This document shows positions 55,746 to 62,460 of a stretch of 64,000 bases of DNA, piece by piece. This stretch comes from Lysobacter sp. M2-1 (GTDB lineage: Bacteria > Pseudomonadota > Gammaproteobacteria > Xanthomonadales > Xanthomonadaceae). The stretch lies in NCBI RefSeq assembly GCF_022662495.1, contig NZ_JAKPBU010000005.1, positions 62,001 to 126,000 on the forward strand, read 5' to 3'. The stretch's first letter is position 1, and each line of letters starts with the position of its first letter. The notes under the pieces are model-generated. The model worked only from the letters and a program-made list of their open reading frames with translations. It did no database searches and was not told the DNA's origin. Made by a program: the position numbers and the translations under genes.

Positions 55746-56894
55746 TTATAAGTCATGGCCGCCCGGCTCCTTCCAGCGCCTCCGCAACAGCACGACTAGG
55801 TCTTCTACGATCCGTCGTGCATCCATCGACAAGGCTGCACGCACTCGGTGGGGCGGCGCAAGCATGACAGGAGCTTCACGCTCCCGCTCGCGACCGAATG
55901 CGTCGAATGAGCCAGATGTGGGGCTGGCGGCGTGCTCACTTCGGGTCCGCCATCCCATCGCGCCCTCGCCTATCAGCGCGGCTGCCAAGGCAACGTGGGT
56001 GATGCGCTCGGTAGGGTCGATATGATTGAGCAGCCAGGCGGTGTAGCCGAGCGCAGCTGCCAGCCGAGAAGCAACCGCTTCTTCAATGACGACCGGCAGC
56101 CCCATCCCGCCGCGCTCTTCTTCCTCGCGTGCCGGGAGGATGAAGCGGACATCGCCGGTGCCCCACAGGCGGATCTCAGCGCGCGCGTTGTAGGAACGTT
56201 CCTGAAAACAGATCAGCGAGCCCGACTGCAGTCGGGTTTCCGTTCCTACGCGACGATCGAACAAGGCCGTGTTGCCAAACAGTGCCCGCTGCTCCATTTC
56301 CTCGCCCAGAGTTGGGGTTTCCAACTCTGCGGGCCTAAGCACTGTGGCCTCTGGCCCCGCGGCAACCGCCAAATGCAGGGCCACGCCCGACGAGCGACCA
56401 TGCCCGCTCTCCGGCAGAAGCTCTTGGGCACGACGGGCCAGGGCACTTGGATCCAGAGGTGCGCTTGCATGGGCCAACCCGTAGTCATGCAGCGCCCGGG
56501 TAACCAAGTCCCGCAACTCGTCCGGAGTCGAGAACGCCGCCCGGAACAGCCCGCTCTCCCATGCCCCCGCCTCGTCGATCAGCGCGGCTTGGTCGGGTTC
56601 GGCCTCGCCTTGCTGGATGAAAGTCAAAATTGGCTTGCGCCCACGAGCTTCCCGATATTCCTCGTGGGTGGCCGACAGCCCTGACGCTTGCTTAGCGCCA
56701 TATCGAGTTCCAAGAACTAGCACGACCAGGTCGGACTGGCGCAGTCCGGTTAGGCAAGCGATTTGGGGCGATCTGGCCTGAGCTCCAAAGTCTTCGGCCA
56801 TGACTGCCTCATGCCGAAGCAGCTCGATGGCGCGCTTGGCTGCTGCACGCTCGGCCTCCAACCCGGAAATCAGGGAACTGATGAATATCTTCAT
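55746..56894 (-). CDS. DUF4062-domain protein
   Basis: The 382-residue protein begins KIFISSLISGLEAERAAAKRAIE and has EDFGAQARSPQ, LVVLVLGTRYG and SATHEEYREA, the DUF4062 layout, a Toll/SIR2-like or nucleoside-deoxyribosyltransferase-like Rossmann fold. The middle and C-terminus (LQSGSLICFQERSYN, FILPAREEEERGG) have no recognised domain and no NTPase motif. DUF4062 often occurs in NLR-like or STAND defence proteins as a sensor or effector. Start is ATG 56894. It precedes a 168-residue hypothetical gene by 12 bp. Confidence 0.8.
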   Translation of the reverse strand: MKIFISSLISGLEAERAAAKRAIELLRHEAVMAEDFGAQARSPQIACLTGLRQSDLVVLVLGTRYGAKQASGLSATHEEYREARGRKPILTFIQQGEAEPDQAALIDEAGAWESGLFRAAFSTPDELRDLVTRALHDYGLAHASAPLDPSALARRAQELLPESGHGRSSGVALHLAVAAGPEATVLRPAELETPTLGEEMEQRALFGNTALFDRRVGTETRLQSGSLICFQERSYNARAEIRLWGTGDVRFILPAREEEERGGMGLPVVIEEAVASRLAAALGYTAWLLNHIDPTERITHVALAAALIGEGAMGWRTRSEHAASPTSGSFDAFGREREREAPVMLAPPHRVRAALSMDARRIVEDLVVLLRRRWKEPGGHDL

Positions 56895-57323
56895 ATGCCC
56901 GCCCGAGTGCACCTGCCAATAGTTTACGAAGAACGGCGCCAAGCGCGAAAAAAGGGGGTCAGGTTGGAGTGACCCAGATTCAAACGGGACGGAGGCAATT
57001 AAGCCGTCGCATTGGCGGTGATTCGGCTAGGTATCGGGTCGCCCTGTCCACGAGATGGCTCATCCAGCGACCTCTGCCGCCTCGCGATATTCGTAACCCG
57101 CGTAAGTTGGGTTTAAGCCAGCGTAGCCCGGGTAAGCGAAGCGCTCCCGAGGGAGAACAGGGGTCAGAGAACTATTTCAGTGATGAATTCGTACTCTGAC
57201 CCCTGTTTTTCCCCTGAGCCTGGTTTTCCCTCCGGTTTTCCGATCGTGAGGCTACCAGCATTCAACAAATGGCCGGCCGTTCGCGCAAACTTCGTTGCAG
57301 CGTGAAAGCAATGGGGGTGGCCA
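56895..57323. repeat. Repeat-rich gap with GGGGTCAG palindrome
   Basis: The 429 bp gap contains a GGGGTCAGGTT copy at 56955, a GTAGCCCGGGTAAGCGAAGC-type repeat near 57122-57152, and an inverted pair ACAGGGGTCAGAG (57157-57169) / CTCTGACCCCTGT (57194-57206) that would form a 13 bp stem with a 24-base loop. The latter is followed by a T-run, so it may also act as a terminator. I see no gene here. Confidence 0.75.
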
Positions 57324-58493
57324 ATGTGTGGACGCTGGGGATTCGCGCTTTGCTTGCTGGTGTCCCTGGCGATTGGGGGATGTCGCACCATTGCCGACAA
57401 GGAGTGGCCGGTCGATCCGGGAGAGCGCCCAAGCAATACCGGAAGTCCAGGCGGTATTCGAATTATCCAAATCAACGAGGGCTCGGCCGGATATCCCCAA
57501 GTGGCTGGTCAGCTTTTCACGCCGGAGCATAAGGACCAGCTGGCCCAGTGGTTACGCCAAAGTCCTGATTCGCCGATCGTGCTGTATGTCCACGGCTGGC
57601 ATCACAACGCATCGGGCAAGAAGGACAACTTACCCAAGTTTCGCGAATTCATTGCGCAGCTCGATCGCGACATCTGCGCGGTCGGTCGGCAGGTGCGCCG
57701 CGCGTGCGCGGCAGTGCAGGGAATCTACGTGGGATGGCGCGGCGACGCGCAGGACGCCATTTTCTTGCCCCGAATACTCGAGTTCACGGATGCACCTACG
57801 TTCCATGAGCGCAAGGAGGCGTCCTCGCGCGTGGGAATGGGGGATTTGCGACAGGTGCTTGACCTCGTTCGCGATTTCAAGGATCGGGATGTCTTCGTGG
57901 CTGGCCACAGTCTCGGTGCAAACGCACTCTACAACGCCTTACGCGAAGAGCCTCATGCGGAGGTCGCCGATCGACACGAGTACTTCCTGCTCAATCCGGC
58001 GATTACCTCGAAGGAGTTCGCGCTGTTCGATGCGCTCACTGGAGAGCAAGATGGGGCGTTGAACGGAGAAGGGACGGTGATCGCTGCCCGAGAGCGCATC
58101 GCCCGCAGGCAACATCGGAAAGTGCTTCTATTGCAGGCAACCAAGGACACCACGGTCGGGAAGATCTTCCAAAGCGCGTATGGACTGCCGATCGGCTTCG
58201 ACCTCAATCGACGAACGCACACCGCGACGGCGCGCCCGTTGGGACACTCGTGCGCGCCGCTCACTGCGCGCGGTGTGCCTGACAAGTGCAAGACAGCGCT
58301 CGACAGCGGTTTAACAATCCAGGTCGACCCAAAGTTTGCCGAGCAGTGCGAGGTTGCATACGCCAAGGGCGTATGGATTGCGTGGGCCGACGCTTCACTG
58401 TCCGGATCTCACGGTGATATCTGGGATCCAGAGCAGCGTTGTGCGCTGTCAGAGCTGATCGCAAAGCGGGTCAACCGGATTGAGGACTTCTAG
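57324..58493 (+). CDS. Alpha/beta-hydrolase lipoprotein
   Basis: The 389-residue protein has a lipoprotein signal (ALCLLVSLAIGGC, lipobox IGGC) and an alpha/beta-hydrolase core: oxyanion YVHGWHHNAS and nucleophile FVAGHSLGANAL. A His near the end (LSGSHGD) could complete the triad. It may be an esterase or lipase-like enzyme anchored in the envelope. Moderate GC and its place among repeats suggest an accessory gene. Confidence 0.8.
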   Translation: MCGRWGFALCLLVSLAIGGCRTIADKEWPVDPGERPSNTGSPGGIRIIQINEGSAGYPQVAGQLFTPEHKDQLAQWLRQSPDSPIVLYVHGWHHNASGKKDNLPKFREFIAQLDRDICAVGRQVRRACAAVQGIYVGWRGDAQDAIFLPRILEFTDAPTFHERKEASSRVGMGDLRQVLDLVRDFKDRDVFVAGHSLGANALYNALREEPHAEVADRHEYFLLNPAITSKEFALFDALTGEQDGALNGEGTVIAARERIARRQHRKVLLLQATKDTTVGKIFQSAYGLPIGFDLNRRTHTATARPLGHSCAPLTARGVPDKCKTALDSGLTIQVDPKFAEQCEVAYAKGVWIAWADASLSGSHGDIWDPEQRCALSELIAKRVNRIEDF

Positions 58494-58557
58494 CTTTGTA
58501 AGCGCTGGTGGTTGAGTTGTGGCTCACGGCACTATTGCTCCGATTTTGGGAGCGGAA

Positions 58558-58575
58558 GGCGGGCCAGGGCCCGCC
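58558..58575. repeat. GGCGGGC/GCCCGCC hairpin repeat
   Basis: A GGCGGGC stem with CAGG loop followed by CCTACG, a short dispersed palindrome of this group. A second copy, with TTGA loop, lies at 60020-60037 just after the XAC0095-like gene. No gene is supported in 58494-58744. Confidence 0.7.
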
Positions 58576-58744
58576 CTACGCCCGCCCGACGAGCCGTGCT
58601 ACTCAGATTTTTCCTAGCCGCCATTCCGGCTTTGCCTGAGGGACAGGCCGTGCCGGGATCGGCAGCATTCCGTCCGTCCCGCCGGGTGGCGGGGCGCCCA
58701 CGCCCGGGGTTTCGGGCGACACATGGAATGCAAAGGAGTTTGCT

Positions 58745-58924
58745 GTGAGCCAGAACCTGCTGTCCCTCACCCTGACCGACGACCAGCTGACCGCCATCAA
58801 CAACGCGCTGACCGCGCTGGAAGCCGCCACCACCGGGCTGATCGCGATGGACAACGCCACCCGCCGCCAGCTCACCCGGGAAATAGGGGTCGGAAATAGG
58901 GGTCAGAGATCCATTTTGCGTTGA
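58745..58924 (+). pseudogene. 5' fragment of a small hypothetical gene, interrupted by repeat
   Basis: The frame starts at GTG 58745 behind AAAGGAG at 58732-58738, a good ribosome-binding site, and encodes SQNLLSLTLTDDQLTAIN, then a helical region to ATRRQLTR. Gene-like coding then breaks at about 58878-58880, exactly where a GGGGTCGG/GGGGTCAG repeat begins; the repeat supplies the next few codons and a TGA at 58922. It looks like a longer gene of a small conserved hypothetical family, truncated by the element. Confidence 0.75.
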
Positions 58925-58966
58925 TGAATTTGTACTCTGACCCCACGAAAAACAGGGGTCAGAGGG
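58881..58966. repeat. GGGGTCAGAG repeat element inside broken gene
   Basis: Copies read AAATAGGGGTCGG, then AAATAGGGGTCAGAG (58896-58908), TACTCTGACCCC inverted at 58933-58944, and AACAGGGGTCAGAG at about 58951-58964. The outer arms could form a hairpin with a TGATGAATT-type loop. The same loop sequence recurs in the 57157-57206 copy, marking a family of related palindromes, possibly moved by a REP-associated transposase encoded elsewhere. The rest of 58925-59126 has no gene. Confidence 0.75.
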
Positions 58967-59126
58967 GATTTTCTGTGAGAAAGGTGTCAGGGGCATTTCT
59001 ACCACGTAGCGCGGCAGGCCGAAGGCTCGTTGAAGGCAATCGAGTCAACGTGTACCTGCCTTGACACCCCTCAAATCCAGTAGCAGACTCGATTCCAAGG
59101 AGCGTCGAAACTCCTCACGTAGCGGT

Positions 59127-59156
59127 ACCCACCTCCGTCATGCCGGTGGGTTTTTT
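59127..59156 (+). terminator. Terminator-like hairpin before structured leader
   Basis: ACCCACC (59127-59133) pairs with GGTGGGT (59145-59151), then six T residues. It could end transcription from the left or be a control point of the leader that follows. It lies about 170 bp before an XAC0095-like gene. Confidence 0.7.
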
Positions 59157-59158
59157 GT

Positions 59159-59270
59159 GCCCGCGCTACTGCGGGCATGAACCGACGCGATGCCTGCGTC
59201 GGGAGGGCGGCTAATACAACACCCTTCGGGGAAATACGCCCGCCGTCTACGTGCGGTTTCGAACCTCCCG
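59159..59270 (+). ncRNA. Structured leader / candidate small RNA upstream of XAC0095-like gene
   Basis: Several hairpins follow one another: GCCCGC/GCGGGC (59159-59176), CCGACGC/GCGTCGG (59182-59202), a GGCGG stem (59206-59210 with 59240-59244) enclosing CCCTTCGGG, and GGTT-TCG-AACC (59255-59265). A long-range CGGGAGG/CCTCCCG pair (59200-59206 with 59264-59270) would close the set, competing with part of the second hairpin. This density of pairing suggests a functional RNA or cis-regulatory leader. Coding potential is poor. No family is assigned. Confidence 0.45.
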
Positions 59271-59326
59271 ACTTCCCGTCCGCCGAATTGCGGCGGGCGG
59301 CCACTTCATGGAGTGAGGAGGCGACG

Positions 59327-60019
59327 ATGTCGAAGGGTGAATCCAGCGATCCGGGCGTGCCGGGCTATTTCCTGCCGGAGGACAGCCAACTCCGGCTGGC
59401 AAAGCTGAGCGATCACATCAGGTTTCTTGCACGGCTGGCGCAGCCGCGCACGTACAAGGAGCAGGAATTAGCGCCGGAGGTGCCCGTGGGTGAGCTTGCG
59501 GTCTGCCTGGAGTTGCTGGCAGAGCAGGCCGACCTCGTCTTGCAGGAGATGTCATGGTTTGCGCCGCGGCAGATCGTGACGGGCGCAGGCGAACGCAGTG
59601 CCGTGTCCGGGGCGGCGCCGGAGGTGTCCGACACGGCAGACGCGCGCTTTGCCTTCGGTGTCACCCTGGATCAGATCGACGCGCTCGACCGCTTGATCCA
59701 GGCGATCTCGGCCCACGGCGATGTTGTGGCGGCCGGCCACACCGCCGAACTGGCTGGCGGCACTCTGCCACTGCTGGGCCAGGCGATCTACGACGCCGCA
59801 GTCACCCTGCGAGCCATCCTGGATCAGGTGGAAGCGCAGCGGCTCGGTGAGGGGGCTCGTTTGCGAACCGGCGTTGGCGAAGAACGGGGTGCTTACTGTG
59901 CGGGGCTCGCGTCCTTGGCGATGGATGGCCTGCGGAGTTCAGTGTTGCAAATGCCAGCACATCGGCCGCCGGACCATGCCAGGCAATCGAGTAGGGTGCG
60001 TCTGCACCGATCCGCGTAA
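59327..60019 (+). CDS. XAC0095-like protein
   Basis: The 230-residue protein begins with GYFLPEDSQLRLAKLSDHI, FLARLAQPRT and GELAVCLELLAEQADLVLQEMSW, the pattern of the small XAC0095-like family of xanthomonads. The C-terminal part (YDAAVTLRAILDQVEAQRLG) may be an added region; the last ~45 residues look less conserved and could follow an old frameshift. GAGGAGG precedes ATG 59327 well. Function unknown. Confidence 0.78.
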   Translation: MSKGESSDPGVPGYFLPEDSQLRLAKLSDHIRFLARLAQPRTYKEQELAPEVPVGELAVCLELLAEQADLVLQEMSWFAPRQIVTGAGERSAVSGAAPEVSDTADARFAFGVTLDQIDALDRLIQAISAHGDVVAAGHTAELAGGTLPLLGQAIYDAAVTLRAILDQVEAQRLGEGARLRTGVGEERGAYCAGLASLAMDGLRSSVLQMPAHRPPDHARQSSRVRLHRSA

Positions 60020-60138
60020 GGCGGGCTTGAGCCCGCCCTACGGGTCCTACTCTGAGCTGTCGGAAACGAACAGGGGGTCAGCGTGCTGTTTTTCCCTGAC
60101 ACCTTTTGTCTGCCTTTTGTCTGACATCGGGCGCCGGC

Positions 60139-60501
60139 TCAAGTCGACATCAACTCCACAATCCGGCATGCCATCACCCGGTTGCGATACGACAGCCGGC
60201 GGATCGAGTCCAGCACCCGGTTCTCCAGCTCGTCCTTAGCGAAATCCAGGATCGTTGCGGCGGACTCGAACTCCGCCCCGCTCGGCCGCGTTGGCCCCCG
60301 GCCCGTCGCCAGCCATTCGAAGCACACCCCGGTGGTCACCGCCACCTGCGCCAGGTGACCGACGCTCGGCGACGTGCCGCCGTTGGATTGCTCCCACTGC
60401 GCGACCGCGCTACGGCGCACGCCCACCTGTGCCGCCAACTGGGTTTGTGACAGTCCCGCGGCAGTCCTGCACTGCCGAATGCGAACCGGCATCGCGTACA
60501 C
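60139..60501 (-). CDS. XRE-family HTH transcriptional regulator
   Basis: The 120-residue protein has an XRE-type helix-turn-helix: RIRQCRTAAGLSQTQLAAQVGVRRSAVAQWE-like start, with GLSQTQLA and the recognition helix RRSAVAQWEQ. A C-terminal region (ILDFAKDELENRVL) is helical. GGAGGAG stands 5 bases before GTG 60501, so I use that start; ATG 60492 is the alternative. A TTCTGT/ACAGAA inverted repeat lies 58 bp upstream and may be its operator. Confidence 0.85.
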   Translation of the reverse strand: MYAMPVRIRQCRTAAGLSQTQLAAQVGVRRSAVAQWEQSNGGTSPSVGHLAQVAVTTGVCFEWLATGRGPTRPSGAEFESAATILDFAKDELENRVLDSIRRLSYRNRVMACRIVELMST

Positions 60502-60558
60502 GGCAACTCCTCCGAACTTTGCCCAACGCCGAGGGAAGCAGTACTGACTCGTCAGGGA

Positions 60559-60581
60559 TTCTGTCGTGCTTTCGTACAGAA
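60559..60581. promoter_or_regulatory. Candidate operator, inverted repeat upstream of XRE regulator
   Basis: TTCTGT-N11-ACAGAA, a perfect 6-base dyad. It lies in the upstream region of the XRE gene, consistent with autoregulation by that repressor type. The remainder of the 339 bp gap 60502-60840 holds no gene I can support. Confidence 0.45.
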
Positions 60582-60840
60582 ACGCTGTCGGTAACCGGTT
60601 CCGGCCAGCGCAAACGACGGTGCCCAGACGCCGAGTGAGCGGAACTGACGCGCCAGCACCCGCTCTCGCCGTTGCGACACCCGCCACGTTGTGAGATGTC
60701 TGCGTTCGTGCAGCCGGGTTGCTCGCGGCGCACACGTTCGAAGCCGAAAAGTGGCCGTCGCCGCAGGTGCCGAACCGCACCTACGGTGAACGGTCGCCAC
60801 GTGAACAACGGGTCTTTCAATCACTAATTGAGTTATCGAA

Positions 60841-61152
60841 ATGGGCGCTATCAAATCATTCATCGACGGCCTGGATTCCAGTAAACCGGAATACAACGAA
60901 CAGAAAGAACTCATCGAGGCGCTCGCACAACTAGCCGACGCCAAGGCCGATTCGTTCGCGCTTCAGATCGAGAAGTACATCGCTTAAGCCGATTCGGAAT
61001 ACAGCAAGTCGCTTCCGGTCGAGTCCTGGATTGATACGACCAAGGAGACGCATGCGATCTCTACGGATTCGGTAGAGATCGAAAAGGTTCCAGGTTCCAA
61101 TGGCACTGCCTTACGCAAGGAATGCGGCAGAAGCAGTGGGAGTGTGGGCTGA
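60841..61152 (+). pseudogene. Decayed relative of the 61263 gene
   Basis: An ATG at 60841 opens a frame of 48 codons ending in TAA (60985-60987), after which the same frame continues to a TGA at 61150. The start GAIKSFIDGLDSSKPEYNEQK, then LIEALAQLADAKADSFALQIE, lines up with the N-terminus of the intact 215-residue gene just downstream (KEL, A.L..ADAKA/VKAEYF..QIE). I read it as a tandem paralogue broken by a nonsense change and 3' loss. Ribosome-binding site is weak. Confidence 0.6.
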
Positions 61153-61262
61153 GAGCCCCGAGAACGATGCTTGCAAAAGTGAGTATGCGCGGAACGCGAT
61201 TCGTTGCGCCCCCATGTGTGTAATGAATCTTTTAGTCATGATGAAATGAAGGAGGATTTACG

Positions 61263-61910
61263 ATGGCCGTAATAAGAGATTTGTTCAAGGGTGCTGATGA
61301 AGCTAAGAATCTAAATGAGGAAGCCAAAGAGCTTCTCGATAACTTGGAGGCGTTGGCGACTGTGAAGGCCGAATACTTCCAACAGCTGATCGAGAACAGG
61401 CTGCGGGGCGCTGGGGTTGGACAAGATCAGACTGTTGCGATCAGCAAAATCCAGTCGTACAAGAATGTGACCAAAGCGTACGTTTCGTCGGACGCCGACA
61501 AGATATCCAGCGTTGTCTCTGGTGCTATCAAGGGCTTCGTCAAAGGGGGCTCGGAGAACATCCAGAACGGTGTTACAAGCTTGCTTACAGAAATGGTCAC
61601 TGCACTTTTTGGCGAGTCAGAGGGTAGCGAAAGCCTCAAGAACGAGTATTACCTTGTTAACGAAGGAGTCGCTCTTATCAGGCTGGACTTCATGGCGTGG
61701 AGTCGGGCTGTGAAGTCCACTAGCTTGACCACAAAGGTGGAGCAAGTTAGTGCATTCTGTCTATATAAGGCCACGGTTGATATTGAAAAGTTGGACTTTG
61801 ATACATTTCTAGATAGGTACCAAGACATAATCACGGCGGGCCACCCTGACATGCCAATGGATCAGGTTATCGAAAAATGTAAGGCGGATTTCAAGTTGTT
61901 CAAGGCTTGA
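61263..61910 (+). CDS. Hypothetical protein (215 aa), lower-GC
   Basis: The protein has a helical N-terminus (LNEEAKELLDNLEALATVKAEYF), a glycine-rich hydrophobic middle (GAIKGFVKGGSENIQNGVTSL) and a hydrophobic/amphipathic stretch around EMVTALFGESEG, then helices to the end. The middle could be an amphipathic membrane-active segment, but no toxin or other family is recognised. AAGGAGG precedes ATG 61263 well, and the GC is lower than the window average. It sits beside a degraded relative. Confidence 0.7.
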   Translation: MAVIRDLFKGADEAKNLNEEAKELLDNLEALATVKAEYFQQLIENRLRGAGVGQDQTVAISKIQSYKNVTKAYVSSDADKISSVVSGAIKGFVKGGSENIQNGVTSLLTEMVTALFGESEGSESLKNEYYLVNEGVALIRLDFMAWSRAVKSTSLTTKVEQVSAFCLYKATVDIEKLDFDTFLDRYQDIITAGHPDMPMDQVIEKCKADFKLFKA

Positions 61911-61922
61911 TTGCACACTTAG

Positions 61923-61942
61923 GGGGCAGGTTGACCTGCCCC
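61923..61942. terminator. GC-rich hairpin after the 215-aa gene
   Basis: GGGGCAGGT-TG-ACCTGCCCC is a perfect 9 bp stem just after the stop at 61910. There is no T-run, so it may be a stabilising or weak terminator hairpin rather than an intrinsic terminator. The remainder of 61911-62460 has one repeat set (62236-62295) and no gene I can support. Confidence 0.5.
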
Positions 61943-62235
61943 TCTGTAGAGAGCCTCTGGACAAACCGCCACTATCGACTTCGCCATAACGTCGCCCACC
62001 ACACCGGGCACTCACAACTTCCGATGCGGATGGTGCAGGACGGCGTCGCCTGGTTCGGCGATCAGACAGCCAATATCGCCATTACCGTGCGGCCGTGAAT
62101 TCAAAGCGTTCGGCACGAATCAAAACAGTTCCCCGCATTGTTTTGCGTTTTGCAGTGACCAGGTTCGGCCTGGATTCTGCAGGACCCAAGTCAGTCTGCT
62201 GGGCGCGGACGACCCGCGTCGTTGCATTGCGTCCG

Positions 62236-62295
62236 CTTGGGACGTGATGTGTTCACTCGAGACGCGACGCGTTCACTTGGGACGCATCATGACGC
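62236..62295 (+). repeat. Three 20-bp iteron-like repeats
   Basis: CTTGGGACGTGATGTGTTCA, then CTCGAGACGCGACGCGTTCA, then a third unit starting CTTGGGACGC form a 20-base periodic run, 165 bp upstream of the exported-protein start. Such tandem repeats may be binding sites for a regulator or, less likely, replication or transfer iterons. Confidence 0.55.
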
Positions 62296-62460
62296 GACTC
62301 CCTCTAGTGGCACGCGTGCGCTCCGCTGAGTCGGCACCTCTTCAGAAGTCAATTTTCGGGAGTACGCATCATGCGAAATAGACAGGAAATGCAGACCATA
62401 TTACTTGCTGCGCTGGGCGCTCTCAGACGCGCCGCACCGACCACCACCATAGGGGATGTC

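Noticed and set aside
59240-59275. tRNA T-arm-like GGTTTCGAACC
   Set aside because: No acceptor, D or anticodon arms around it; it is better explained as one hairpin of the leader.
61907-62098. 63-residue frame after the 215-aa gene
   Set aside because: No ribosome-binding site and no recognisable feature; may be the worn end of a lost gene but cannot be supported.
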